DNA of 64,000 bases from AP-15 sp963702685 (GCA_963702685.1 CAVPDQ010000015.1:186001-250000); one strand, 5' to 3'. Positions 18,619 to 27,109 are shown, numbered from the stretch's first letter. The notes: generated from the letters alone by a model not told the origin. A program made the numbers and translations.

Positions 18619-18686
18619 TGTCCCCACACCAAGCGGATTCCGGGCGAGCGGCATTTACGGCAAAAACCGCCGGCACGCCAGAGCAA

Positions 18687-18738
18687 CCTCAAGGCCTCGG
18701 GCGACCTCAAGGCCTCGGGCGACCTCAAGGCCTCGGGC
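18687..18738. repeat. 18-bp tandem repeat, about three copies
   Basis: The unit CCTCAAGGCCTCGGGCGA is repeated at 18687, 18705 and 18723, the last copy diverging at its end. On the minus strand each unit contains CCTTGA, so the aspS stop codon (18725-18727) lies in the first unit met by the ribosome and is repeated downstream in frame. This looks like slippage duplication at the gene end. Confidence 0.85.
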
Positions 18739-20548
18739 CTTTATCCGGCGGCAGCGCGAGACGCAGGTGCAGCTCCTGCAACCGCTCCGGCGGCACCGGG
18801 GCCGGCGCCTGCATCAGCAAATCCTGCGCCTGCTGGTTCAGCGGAAAGGCGACGATTTCGCGAATATTCGGCGTATCCGCCAGCAGCATGACGATACGGT
18901 CGATGCCGGGCGCCGACCCGCCATGCGGCGGCGCGCCGTATTTGAAGGCATTCAGCATGCCGGCGAAGCGGCTTTCGACCTCGCTTGCCGAATAGCCGGC
19001 AATTTGGAACGCCTTGTACATAATGTCGGGGCGATGGTTGCGGATGGCGCCCGAGGACAGCTCCACCCCGTTGCAGACGATGTCGTACTGGTAGGCGATG
19101 ATATCGAGCGGGTCCTGCCCTTCGAGCGCGGCGAGCCCGCCTTGCGGCATCGAGAACGGGTTGTGGCTGAACTCGATCTGGCCGGTTTCCTCGTTCAGCT
19201 CATACATCGGGAAATCGACGATCCAGCAAAAGCGAAAGGCGCCCTCCTCGATCAGACCCAGCTCCCGGCCGATCCGCATCCGAGCGGCGCCGGCGAGCCG
19301 CTCCGCTTCGAGCTTTGGGCCGGCGGCGAAAAACACGACATCGCCGCCATCGACCCCGGCGAGCGCGGCGATCCTGGCAACCTCGTCAGGGTCGAGATTA
19401 TTGGCGATCGGACCACGGCCGACCAGGACCGGCCCCGCGCCCTCCGGCTTGCCTCTTTCGAGGATGATGTAGCCGAGCCCGGGCGCGCTCATCTCCGATT
19501 TCGCCCAGGCGTCCATCCGGTCCTGGAACGACGAGCGCGGCCGGGCGGCCGACCCCGGCGCGGGGATCGCCCGGACGACGCCACCCTGCTCGACAATGCG
19601 GCGGAAGGCGCGGAATTTGGAGCCGGAGAACACCTCCGACACATCGGCGATAACCAGCGGGTTGCGCAAATCGGGCTTGTCGCTGCCGTATTTGAGGGCC
19701 GCCTCGGCATAGGCAATGCGCGGAAACGGCGGCGGCGTCACGATGCGGCCGTTGGCGAACTCCGCGAAAAGCCCATGCAAGACCGGCTCGATCGCGGCGA
19801 ACACGTCCTCTTGCGTCACAAACGACATCTCGAAATCGAGCTGGTAGAACTCGCCGGGCGAGCGGTCGGCGCGCCCCGCCTCGTCCCGAAAGCACGGTGC
19901 GATCTGGAAATAGCGGTCAAAGCCGGCAACCATCAGCAATTGCTTGAATTGCTGGGGCGCCTGCGGCAGCGCATAGAACTGGCCGGGATGAAGCCGGCTC
20001 GGCACCAGATAGTCGCGCGCCCCTTCGGGTGAGCTCGCCGTCAGGATCGGCGTCTGGAGCTCGGTAAAGCCCTGCTCGATCATGCGCTGCCGGATCGAGG
20101 CGATGATCTGCGCGCGCAGCATGATATGGGCGTGCATGCGCTCGCGCCGCAGATCGAGAAAGCGGTAGGCGAGCCGCATGTCTTCGGGATATTCGGCCTC
20201 GCTGTTGACCGGAAACGGCAGCGGCTCGGCTTCGGACTGGATTTCGAGCGCGTCGATCGCAAGCTCGACCGCGCCGGTGGCGAGCTTCGGGTTGACCGTG
20301 TCCTCCGAGCGCGCGGCGATCCGGCCGGTAAACGTCACCACACTTTCGAGGCGCAGCGCATCGACCGCCGCGAACAATGGCGAGGAGGCGTCGATCACAC
20401 ATTGGGTAACGCCGTAATGGTCGCGCACATCGACAAACAACAGCTGGCCGTGGTCGCGCTTGCGGTGGACCCAGCCCGACAGCCGCGCGGGCTGCCCGGC
20501 ATCGGCCAGGCGCAACGCCCCGCAGGTATGGGTCCGATAAGCATGCAT
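18725..20548 (-). CDS. aspS: Aspartyl-tRNA synthetase
   Basis: Charges tRNA-Asp (and tRNA-Asn in non-discriminating forms). The 607-aa protein starts at ATG 20548 (MHAYRTHTCGALRLADAGQ); about 98 residues of open frame upstream are not conserved. Seen: the anticodon-binding OB fold with GWVHRKRDHGQLLFVDVRDH, motif 2 (FRDEAGRADRSPGEFYQLDFE), the bacterial insertion domain, and motif 3 as GGSAPGIDRIVMLL. No aatB or gatCAB gene is visible to decide discrimination. The stop lies in an 18-bp tandem repeat. Confidence 0.96.
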   Translation of the reverse strand: MHAYRTHTCGALRLADAGQPARLSGWVHRKRDHGQLLFVDVRDHYGVTQCVIDASSPLFAAVDALRLESVVTFTGRIAARSEDTVNPKLATGAVELAIDALEIQSEAEPLPFPVNSEAEYPEDMRLAYRFLDLRRERMHAHIMLRAQIIASIRQRMIEQGFTELQTPILTASSPEGARDYLVPSRLHPGQFYALPQAPQQFKQLLMVAGFDRYFQIAPCFRDEAGRADRSPGEFYQLDFEMSFVTQEDVFAAIEPVLHGLFAEFANGRIVTPPPFPRIAYAEAALKYGSDKPDLRNPLVIADVSEVFSGSKFRAFRRIVEQGGVVRAIPAPGSAARPRSSFQDRMDAWAKSEMSAPGLGYIILERGKPEGAGPVLVGRGPIANNLDPDEVARIAALAGVDGGDVVFFAAGPKLEAERLAGAARMRIGRELGLIEEGAFRFCWIVDFPMYELNEETGQIEFSHNPFSMPQGGLAALEGQDPLDIIAYQYDIVCNGVELSSGAIRNHRPDIMYKAFQIAGYSASEVESRFAGMLNAFKYGAPPHGGSAPGIDRIVMLLADTPNIREIVAFPLNQQAQDLLMQAPAPVPPERLQELHLRLALPPDKGPRP

Positions 20549-20668
20549 GGGCGAAAAATCCGGCCGGGTTGCAGGGGCCGGAACACCGCACGGACCAGAC
20601 CGCTTGTCAAGGCGGCCTGGTGGTGACGCAGCCTGAAATTCCCCGACCGATCGATCAACTCCATTCCG

Positions 20669-20746
20669 CCATCCCGGCGCAGGCCGGGACCCATCGTTCA
20701 GCGGTCGCGATGGTTGATGCATGGGTCCCGGCCTGCGCCGGGATGG
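20669..20746. repeat. Perfect 26-bp inverted repeat with 26-bp spacer
   Basis: The 367-bp gap between the divergent aspS and amidohydrolase genes has no gene. It contains two arms, 20669-20694 and 20721-20746, that are exact reverse complements (core ATCCCGGCGCAGGCCGGGAC), separated by 26 bp. In RNA this would form a very stable hairpin. It is probably a mobile palindromic repeat unit. The ribosome site of the next gene (GGGGAGG, 20903-20909) lies outside it. Confidence 0.85.
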
Positions 20747-20915
20747 GCGCATGTTGGGGAGAACAGGGTCCGCCAAGCTTTGCGATCGGAACATTAGATG
20801 TAATCGACTTCGACGTGGCCAAACTTCAAGCTGAGATACCACCCGGCCTTCCTGCTTTCACCGGCATAGCGTCCGGCCTAAGCTCTAACCAAATCGATCC
20901 TCGGGGAGGCGCGCG

Positions 20916-22148
20916 ATGGCCGTGATCGTTCTCGCCAATTGCTCGGTTCTCGACGGCACTTCGAGAGAATGCCGCGAGGATCACCATGTGCTGATCGAGG
21001 GCGACCGCATTCGCGAGGTTTCGGACCGGCCGATAAGGCTCGCCGGCGCCGAAACGATCGACCTCAAAGGCCGCACCCTGATGCCGGGGCTGATCGACGC
21101 GCATGTCCATGTCGTTGCCGTCGATCAGGTGTTGGCCCGGCTCGCCGAGCGGCCGCTGAGCCTCGTCACGTTGCAGGCGGCCAAGGTGCTCGAAGGCATG
21201 CTGCAGCGCGGCTTTACGACCGTGCGCGACGCCGGGGGCGCGGATGGCGGGCTGGCCGAGGCGGTGGAGGAAGGGCTTGTCAAAGGGCCGCGGATCTTTC
21301 CATCGGGCCAGGCGCTGAGCCAGACCGGTGGGCATGGCGACCTCAGGCCGCGCACGCGTTCGGTCGTCACCTGCGCCTGTTGCGAGGGCGGCGCCGGCAT
21401 CGCGCGCATCGCCGACGGGGTCGCGGAATGCCGCCGGGCCGCCCGCGACGAGCTGCGGAAAGGGGCGACCCAGATAAAGATCATGGCCTCGGGCGGGGTC
21501 GCCTCACCCTACGACCCGGTCTGGAACCTGCAATACAGCGAGGACGAGGTGCGCGCGATCGTCGAGGAGGCACGCGCCTGGCATACCTATGTCATGGCCC
21601 ACGCCTATTCGCCCGAGGCGATCCGCCGCTCGGTCGATTTCGGGGTGCGCTCGATCGAGCACGCCAATTTGATCGATGCCGCCACCGCCGAGCATGTCGC
21701 CGCGGCGCATGCCTTTGTCGTGCCGACGCTCGTCACCTATGACGCGATGCACCGCTACGGCCGCGAGCTCGGCTTTCCCGAGGTGAGCTTGGGCAAGCTC
21801 GGCGATGTGCGCGAGGCCGGGCTGCGATCGCTAGAGACATTGCAGGCGGCGAACGTCCGGATCGGCTTCGGCACGGATCTTTTGGGGCCGATGCACCGCC
21901 ACCAGTCGCGCGAGTTCGTGATCCGCGCCGAGGCGATGGCGCCGTTCGACATCATCCGCTCGGCGACGGCGGTCAATGCCGAAATCCTGAACCGCGACGG
22001 CGAGCTCGGCGTCGTGGCACCGGGTGCGCGCGCCGATCTGATCGCGATCGACGGCAACCCGCTCGCCGACATCTCGCTCCTCGACGGTCAGGGCGAGCAC
22101 TTGACCCACATCATCAAGGACGGCATTTTTCACAAGCGGATGAAGTAA
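20916..22148 (+). CDS. Metal-dependent amidohydrolase (Xaa-Pro/Xaa-Arg dipeptidase-like)
   Basis: A 410-aa amidohydrolase-superfamily hydrolase; many relatives cleave dipeptides or N-acyl amino acids. The binuclear metal site is complete: HVH in GLIDAHVHVVA, the carbamylated Lys in TQIKIMASGG, His in VMAHAYSPEA, His in SIEHANLID and Asp in GFGTDLLGPMH. A good ribosome site (GGGGAGG) precedes the ATG. It is convergent with the Phd-like antitoxin gene, and the two stop codons are adjacent. The substrate cannot be read from the sequence. Confidence 0.88.
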   Translation: MAVIVLANCSVLDGTSRECREDHHVLIEGDRIREVSDRPIRLAGAETIDLKGRTLMPGLIDAHVHVVAVDQVLARLAERPLSLVTLQAAKVLEGMLQRGFTTVRDAGGADGGLAEAVEEGLVKGPRIFPSGQALSQTGGHGDLRPRTRSVVTCACCEGGAGIARIADGVAECRRAARDELRKGATQIKIMASGGVASPYDPVWNLQYSEDEVRAIVEEARAWHTYVMAHAYSPEAIRRSVDFGVRSIEHANLIDAATAEHVAAAHAFVVPTLVTYDAMHRYGRELGFPEVSLGKLGDVREAGLRSLETLQAANVRIGFGTDLLGPMHRHQSREFVIRAEAMAPFDIIRSATAVNAEILNRDGELGVVAPGARADLIAIDGNPLADISLLDGQGEHLTHIIKDGIFHKRMK

Positions 22149-22418
22149 TCAGTCGACGCGCAAGGTTCGGCGTTGCTGGAGCACTGCGCGCAACCTGGCC
22201 TGGATTTTGGAGTTGAGCATTTCTTCGATCTCTTCGTCCGACATGTCGTCGAGCCGCATCACGCGGCGATCGAGCTCCTTCAAGCGCTCGTATTCGGCAG
22301 CCGAGATCATAACGACCGACGGTTTCCCATACTGGGTGACGATCACCGGTTCGGCGAGCGCCCGCTCCCTGTATTGGTCGAAGTTCTTCTGCGCTTCGGC
22401 GCAGGTGACGATCGCCAT
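22149..22418 (-). CDS. Phd/YefM-family antitoxin, no adjacent toxin
   Basis: An 89-aa protein beginning MAIVTCAEAQKNFDQYRERA, with EPVIVTQYGKPSVVMISAAEYERL, the prevent-host-death/YefM antitoxin fold that binds DNA and a partner toxin. A GGAGG lies six bases before the ATG, and an inverted repeat (22426-22452) sits in the promoter region. No toxin frame follows, because the stop abuts the convergent amidohydrolase stop, and none lies upstream. It is therefore an orphan antitoxin, perhaps acting on a toxin elsewhere or retained as a regulator. Confidence 0.85.
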   Translation of the reverse strand: MAIVTCAEAQKNFDQYRERALAEPVIVTQYGKPSVVMISAAEYERLKELDRRVMRLDDMSDEEIEEMLNSKIQARLRAVLQQRRTLRVD

Positions 22419-22425
22419 AGTGTCC

Positions 22426-22452
22426 TCCGTAAAAACGAGGTTATATTACGGA
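22426..22452. promoter_or_regulatory. Inverted repeat, likely operator of the Phd-like antitoxin
   Basis: TCCGTAA (22426-22432) and TTACGGA (22446-22452) are exact reverse complements, 13 bp apart, directly upstream of the antitoxin start. On the minus strand, AT-rich TAATATAAC lies between them and could be the -10 region. This layout fits autorepression by a Phd-type dimer. Confidence 0.55.
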
Positions 22453-22503
22453 AGATCGGCCGAGGCCATCAATGCAGGTGAAACCCGCCAGGGTTGCAGT
22501 AGA

Positions 22504-22612
22504 GTTGTGAAGCAGGCAGCGCGCGAGCTTGGCGTGCGCTATGTGCTCGAAGGCAGCGTCCGCAGGCCGGCGAGCGGGCGCGCATCAGCGGCCGGCTGAT
22601 AGACACTCCGCG
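22504..22612 (+). pseudogene. Fragment of a TolB-like/cyclase-associated domain gene
   Basis: One frame reads VKQAARELGVRYVLEGSVRR. A second frame, one base over, continues AGERARISGRLIDT. Together they match the conserved segment found between the cyclase or CadC-like domain and the TPR part of adenylate/guanylate-cyclase-type regulators. Nothing of the gene remains on either side: the upstream sequence is the antitoxin promoter and the downstream sequence is the end of the TimA-like gene. It is a frameshifted remnant of about 36 codons. Confidence 0.6.
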
Positions 22613-22668
22613 GTCACGGTCAGGGAACGGGCGGACGGCCGAAGCCTGCGCGGCGCAGCTGTCGCCGG

Positions 22669-23367
22669 TCAGGCGCTGCCGGTTGCGACCAGCGCCCAGT
22701 TGGGATCGGCCGACCGGGCATCGCGGGCAAAAGTCCAAAAATCAGTCTTCTCGGCCGCATTTTCCGGATCGCCGTCGACGATGCTGCCGTCCACCGCGCG
22801 CGTCACATTGATCTGCTGCGACACCAGCTCCACCGTCACCCGAGCGGTGGTGCCGGCAAGCTCGGCGGTGGTGATGTCGATGCTGTCGAGCCGCACGATC
22901 CGTGTTTCAAGCGTTTCGTGCGCGGCATTGCGCTCGTCGATTGCCGCGGTGAATTGCCCATAGACCTCGTCGCTCAACAGCGGGCGCAAGGCCTCTTTGT
23001 CGCCGCCGGCAAAGGCGGTGACGATCATCTCGAAAGCAATGCGCGCACCCTCGACAAAGCGCGGCGGGTCAAAGCTCGGGTCGGCGCGGCGGATGCGGTC
23101 GAGGTTCTCGGCGGGGCCGCCGGCCGGCTTCGCCTCCAGCGCGGCAGGAGCCGCGATCTTGCCCGGCTCGATCTTGCCCGGCTCGATCTTGCCCGGCTCG
23201 GGGGCCGGACGCGCCGGATCGGCGGCGGGCGCCGAGCGGCGCACAAACAGCTCGCGGCGGCGCTCGTTGCCGGTCCGCCGACCGAGGACGCTGCGCAGCC
23301 GCAAGATCAGAAAACCGGCGATCATCGCGAACAGGATGATGTCGAAGTATTGCTGAAACCCGCCCAT
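22669..23367 (-). CDS. Tim44/TimA-like membrane-anchored protein
   Basis: About 232 aa. From ATG 23367 it begins MGGFQQYFDIILFAMIAGFL, a single N-terminal membrane anchor, followed by a Pro-rich linker and a C-terminal Tim44-like domain (RFVEGARIAFEMIVTAFAGG, LLSDEVYGQF, SIVDGDPENAAEKTDFWTFAR). Tim44-like proteins in alphaproteobacteria are thought to be inner-membrane adaptors. The linker contains EPGKI repeated three times from a 15-bp DNA repeat. It is divergent from secB, a common neighbour. Confidence 0.85.
   Translation of the reverse strand: MGGFQQYFDIILFAMIAGFLILRLRSVLGRRTGNERRRELFVRRSAPAADPARPAPEPGKIEPGKIEPGKIAAPAALEAKPAGGPAENLDRIRRADPSFDPPRFVEGARIAFEMIVTAFAGGDKEALRPLLSDEVYGQFTAAIDERNAAHETLETRIVRLDSIDITTAELAGTTARVTVELVSQQINVTRAVDGSIVDGDPENAAEKTDFWTFARDARSADPNWALVATGSA
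23155..23199. repeat. 15-bp tandem repeat, three copies
   Basis: Unit GATCTTGCCCGGCTC at 23155, 23170 and 23185, exact. It encodes the EPGKI repeats in the linker of the TimA-like protein. Because the unit length is a multiple of three, copy-number changes would keep the reading frame. Confidence 0.9.
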
Positions 23368-23520
23368 CGCTGTCCGCGCCTCGCGCCGTTCACGCACCCC
23401 TCAGCAGGGAACATGGGGGGTCGGCGCGACCACGGCAAGCGTGGAGCTGTGCGCCGCCCGTTGCCGAGCCGCGCCGATCCGTGCTAGCCAGCCGCCGCGG
23501 GCGGCGGCGGGAGGTCTCTG

Positions 23521-24030
23521 ATGGCGGAAGAAAACAAGGGCAACGGCGAGATCACTGCCGCCACTCCGGAAAACCCGGCCGAGCCGGTGCAGCTGAGCGT
23601 CAACGTTCAGTACGTCAAGGACTTTTCGTTTGAGAACCCGCGCGCGCCGCAAAGCCTGCTGCAGCCTCAAGCGCAGCCGGAAGTGGCGATCAACGTCGAT
23701 GTCAAGGCGCGCAATCTCAGCCCGGAGCTTTTCGAGATCGTCCTGACGGTCAATGTCAACGCCCGCGCGCAAGGCGAGCCGGTGTTTTTGATCGAGCTCG
23801 CCTATGCCGCGGTGGTTACGATCAAAAATGCGCCGGAGCCGATGCTCCGCTCGCTGATCCTGGTCGAGGCGCCGCGCATCATCTTCCCGTTCGCCCGCGC
23901 GATTGTCGCCAACGCGACCCGCGACGGCGGGTTTCCGCCTTTGTTGATCAACCCGATCGATTTTGCCGAATTGCTGCGCCGCCAGCCGGAGGCGGCGGCT
24001 GTGGCAATCCCAGGCGTCGCCGGCGCCTGA
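23521..24030 (+). CDS. secB: Protein-export chaperone SecB
   Basis: SecB is a cytosolic tetrameric chaperone that holds preproteins unfolded for SecA. The 169-aa protein has the signature VNVQYVKDFSFENPRAPQSL, the beta-sheet core (VAINVDVKARNLSPELFEIVLTV in part) and the helix LVEAPRIIFPFARAIVANATRDGGF followed by LINPIDFAELL. It starts with ATG 23521, preceded by GGGAGG. It lies between the divergent TimA-like gene and the convergent dnaQ, the usual origin-proximal context. Confidence 0.95.
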   Translation: MAEENKGNGEITAATPENPAEPVQLSVNVQYVKDFSFENPRAPQSLLQPQAQPEVAINVDVKARNLSPELFEIVLTVNVNARAQGEPVFLIELAYAAVVTIKNAPEPMLRSLILVEAPRIIFPFARAIVANATRDGGFPPLLINPIDFAELLRRQPEAAAVAIPGVAGA

Positions 24031-24046
24031 GCCTCACGCTTCTGCC

Positions 24047-24712
24047 TCACGCTTCTGCCAGCCACAGCGGCCCCTTGAGAATTGCCAGCATCGCAGCGTG
24101 CGCGGCGAGCTCGGCAGCGGAGGGCGCATGCGGGCGGGGCGGCCGCGCCACGCGCGCAACGGCGATCGCCGCACCCACCGGCGCCGCAAAATCGAGACCC
24201 GGCTGGCGGCCCCCGATCAGCTCGAGGTAGACCTCGGCGAGCAGCACGCAATCGATCTCGGCACCGTGCTTCTCGCGGCCGGAGAGATCGATGTCAAAGC
24301 GGCGGCACAGCGCGTCGAGGCTCGCCGGCGCACCGGGAAACCGGCGGCGCGCCAGCGTCAAGGTATCGACATGCGAGCAGGCGATCGCCGGGTAGCTCAA
24401 CCTGGTGAGCTCGGCATCGAGAAAAGCCAGATCGAATTCGGCGTTGTGGGTTACCAGCACATCGCCGCCGACAAATTCGAGCAGCTCCTCGACGACCGCC
24501 GCAAATGGCGGATATGCACCCAGGAACTCCGCGGTCAAGCCATGGATTGCGAGGGCCTCGTCGGGCACATCGCGTTCGGGATTGACATAGCGCTGGAATT
24601 TGCGGCCGGTCGGGATGTGGTGCATTAGCTCGATACACGCGACCTCGATGATCCGATGGCCGTCGCGCGGGTCGAGCCCGGTGGTTTCGGTATCGAGCAC
24701 AATCTCGCGCAT
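24047..24712 (-). CDS. dnaQ: DNA polymerase III epsilon subunit (3'-5' proofreading exonuclease)
   Basis: Proofreading subunit of the replicase. The 221-aa protein from ATG 24712 begins MREIVLDTETTGLDP. It carries all DEDDh residues: Asp7 and Glu9 in ExoI, Asp94 in HNAEFD, and His149 and Asp154 in KHGAEIDC. The ATG overlaps the coaE stop by one base (TGATG), indicating translational coupling in an aroE-coaE-dnaQ operon. A 13-bp duplication (CCTCACGCTTCTG twice, about 24032-24057) sits over the stop codon. Confidence 0.95.
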   Translation of the reverse strand: MREIVLDTETTGLDPRDGHRIIEVACIELMHHIPTGRKFQRYVNPERDVPDEALAIHGLTAEFLGAYPPFAAVVEELLEFVGGDVLVTHNAEFDLAFLDAELTRLSYPAIACSHVDTLTLARRRFPGAPASLDALCRRFDIDLSGREKHGAEIDCVLLAEVYLELIGGRQPGLDFAAPVGAAIAVARVARPPRPHAPSAAELAAHAAMLAILKGPLWLAEA

Positions 24713-25359
24713 CAATGCCTCCGTCTCGGCTCGTTGACGATCCGCCGCCGGCGACGAATCTGCGGCCCCCCGCCGCGCAGGCATCGGGCCATTGCCTGCA
24801 AGCGACGCAGCGCATGGCTTCGGCTCAATCCGGTCGAGACGACAAAATCGGCGCGGCGCCGCTTTTCCCGATCCGGCATCTGCTGCCTCAGCACCGCCCG
24901 CAGACGCTCTTCGGACATGCCCGGCCGGCGCAGCACCCGCCGACGCTGGAGCCAAGCCGGCGCCGACACCACCAGCACATAGTCGCAGCGCCGCTCGGCG
25001 CCGGTTTCGAACAGCAACGGAATGTCGAGCACCGCGATTGCCGTGCGGCGGGCGCGGGCGCGGGTCAGGAAGCGTTTTTCTTCCGCCTCGACCAACGGGT
25101 GGACAATCCGTTCGAGCCGCGACAACGCCTGCCGGTCGCCGAACACGCGGCGCCCCAGCAGGGCGCGATCGATGCCGCCCGCTGCCGCGCGCACACTCTC
25201 GAACGCCGCTGCGACCGGCGCGACCGCTGCACCACCCGGCGCCAACAGGCGATGAACCACCCGGTCGGCATCGAACACCGGCAATCCGAGCCCGCGCAAC
25301 GCAGCCGCGGCCGTGGTCTTGCCCATGCCGATCGAGCCGGTCAGCCCGAGAACGATCAC
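24712..25359 (-). CDS. coaE: Dephospho-CoA kinase
   Basis: Phosphorylates dephospho-CoA, the last step of CoA synthesis. The 215-aa protein starts with GTG 25359 (VIVLGLTGSIGMGKTT, with the P-loop at residues 7-14), then GLPVFDADRVVHRL, HPLVEAEEKRFL and DIPLLFETGAERRCDYVLVV. The C-terminal LID region includes RRPGMSEERLRAVLRQQM. The start overlaps the aroE stop by 4 bp (GTGA) and the stop overlaps the dnaQ ATG. A longer open frame upstream is a shadow of aroE. Confidence 0.94.
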   Translation of the reverse strand: MIVLGLTGSIGMGKTTAAAALRGLGLPVFDADRVVHRLLAPGGAAVAPVAAAFESVRAAAGGIDRALLGRRVFGDRQALSRLERIVHPLVEAEEKRFLTRARARRTAIAVLDIPLLFETGAERRCDYVLVVSAPAWLQRRRVLRRPGMSEERLRAVLRQQMPDREKRRRADFVVSTGLSRSHALRRLQAMARCLRGGGPQIRRRRRIVNEPRRRH

Positions 25360-26219
25360 CGCGCCGGCGCCAGGCTTGCCAGCATGGCCTCCCGCAAGCC
25401 CGGGCTCACTTGCACCGGCGCTCCAAACCATGCCTCGAAACCTGGACGGCCCTGATGCAGCAGCATGCCGAGGCCGTCCACCACCCGGTGCCCGCGCCGC
25501 CGCGCGTCGGCCAACAGGGCGGTTTCGAGCGGCACATAGACGATGTCCGCAACCGGTGCGGATAACGGCAACGATCCGAGGTCGAGGCTCAGCGGCGGCT
25601 CGCCGACCATGCCGAGGCTGGTGGTGTTGACGAGGAGCCCCGCATCGCGCAGCACGCTGTCCGACTCTTCCCAGGAATGCACCGACAGCCGCGTTTCTGC
25701 GGCTGACAGGTCGCCGGCCAAGCCTTCCGCCCGGCGGCGCGTGCGATTGACGATGCGGATCTCCCTGACACCGGCATCGGCGAGTGCGGCGGCAACCGCC
25801 CGCGCCGCGCCGCCCGCGCCAAGGATGACCGCCGCGCCAGCTTGTGGGCTCCATTCGGGGACGGTCTCGCACAAATGCTCGCGAAACCCGAAGGCATCGG
25901 TGTTGCGGGCTTCGAGCGCGCCGTCGGCACCGACGACGATCGTGTTGGCAGCACCGATCCGCTGCGCGAGCGGCTCGACCCGGTCGGCGAGCGCGAGGCC
26001 GGCGCGCTTGTGCGGGATCGTCAGGTTGCACCCCCGGAACCCGAGGACCGGCAGGGCGCGCAGCGCCTGCTCGATCCTTTCCGGTCGGACCGGCATCGGC
26101 ACATAGGCGCCGTTTATCCCGGTTTCGGCAAGCCAATAGCCGTGCAGCAGCGGCGAGCGCGAATGCGCGATCGGCCAGCCCATGATACCCGCAAGGCGGG
26201 CTTCACCGGTTATGCTCAT
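25356..26219 (-). CDS. aroE: Shikimate dehydrogenase (NADP+)
   Basis: Reduces 3-dehydroshikimate to shikimate. The 287-aa protein has the substrate loop GWPIAHSRSPLLHGYWL, the catalytic-lysine motif NLTIPHKRAGL, NTDAFGF, the Rossmann motif ILGAGGAARAV and the NADP-binding NRTRRRAE. It is the first gene of the aroE-coaE-dnaQ run. In Caulobacter-like gene orders a maf gene usually lies between this gene and the DUF299 regulator; here only 32 bp separate them. The pathway partners aroK and aroB are at 53.7-55.5 kb. Confidence 0.95.
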   Translation of the reverse strand: MSITGEARLAGIMGWPIAHSRSPLLHGYWLAETGINGAYVPMPVRPERIEQALRALPVLGFRGCNLTIPHKRAGLALADRVEPLAQRIGAANTIVVGADGALEARNTDAFGFREHLCETVPEWSPQAGAAVILGAGGAARAVAAALADAGVREIRIVNRTRRRAEGLAGDLSAAETRLSVHSWEESDSVLRDAGLLVNTTSLGMVGEPPLSLDLGSLPLSAPVADIVYVPLETALLADARRRGHRVVDGLGMLLHQGRPGFEAWFGAPVQVSPGLREAMLASLAPAR

Positions 26220-26251
26220 GGTCGGATGCTTACCATGCCGGCGGCCAGGGG

Positions 26252-27109
26252 TCAGGGGTCAGCGCCGTGACGCCGCACCAAGAGCTTCATGACCGATGCG
26301 GCGGTTTCTTCGATCGAGCGCCGCGTCACGTCGATCACCGGCCAACGCCGTTCGGCAAAGACCCGCCGCGCCTCGCGCACTTCAGCCCGCACCGCCTCGA
26401 TGTCGGTGTAATCGGTCGTATCGTCGTAGTGCAAGAGATCGAGCCGGTTGCGGCGCAGGTGGATCAGGCGCTCGGGATCGTTGGTCAGGCCGACGATCAC
26501 CGGCCGGGTCGCGTCGAGCAATTCCAGCGGCAGCGGCACCCCCGGAACAAACGGCACGTTGGCCGCCTTGATGCTGCGATTGGCGAGGTAGAGGCAGGTC
26601 GGGGTCTTCGAGGTGCGCGAAACGCCGACGAGGCACACATCGGCGTCGTTGAGGCCCCCGCTCGATTGCCCGTCATCGTGGTTCAGGGCAAACGTCATCG
26701 CGTCGATGCGGGCGAAATACTCGCTGTCGAGCAGATGCTGCTTGCCCGGCACGCCCCGGCTTTCGCGGTGAAGATATGAGGCCAGCGCGCCGATCACCGG
26801 GTCCAGCACCGGGATCGCCGGCACTTCGAGCCGGCGGCAGCCCTGCCGCAGCAGCTGGCGCAGCGAATCGTTGACCAAGGTGAACAGCACGACACCCGGG
26901 TTCGCCTCGACCCCGGCGATCACCCGGTCGATCTGGTTGCGGGTGCGCACCATGCTCCACACATGCTCGACCGCCTGGGCGCCGTCGAACTGCACAAGGC
27001 AGGCCCGCGCCACCCAGTGGACGGTCTCCCCGGTCGAATCGGATACGAGATGCAGGTGAAACCTGATCGCGTCACCCGGCACCGCGCGGTGCAAATCATG
27101 TGCGCTCAT
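26252..27109 (-). CDS. Bifunctional kinase/pyrophosphorylase regulator of PPDK or PEP synthase (DUF299)
   Basis: Members of this family inactivate pyruvate phosphate dikinase or PEP synthetase by ADP-dependent phosphorylation and reactivate it by Pi-dependent phosphorolysis. The 285-aa protein shows FHLHLVSDSTGETV near the N-terminus, the P-loop-like VGVSRTSKTPTCLYLANR, and a C-terminal DVTRRSIEETAASVMKLL. Whether the target is PPDK or PpsA cannot be decided here. Its start faces hemE across the candidate origin, the arrangement that flanks the Caulobacter origin. Confidence 0.92.
   Translation of the reverse strand: MSAHDLHRAVPGDAIRFHLHLVSDSTGETVHWVARACLVQFDGAQAVEHVWSMVRTRNQIDRVIAGVEANPGVVLFTLVNDSLRQLLRQGCRRLEVPAIPVLDPVIGALASYLHRESRGVPGKQHLLDSEYFARIDAMTFALNHDDGQSSGGLNDADVCLVGVSRTSKTPTCLYLANRSIKAANVPFVPGVPLPLELLDATRPVIVGLTNDPERLIHLRRNRLDLLHYDDTTDYTDIEAVRAEVREARRVFAERRWPVIDVTRRSIEETAASVMKLLVRRHGADP

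Noticed and set aside
18687..18738. CRISPR array
   Set aside because: Direct repeats are contiguous and short with no spacers. The other tandem repeats in the window are the same in this respect.
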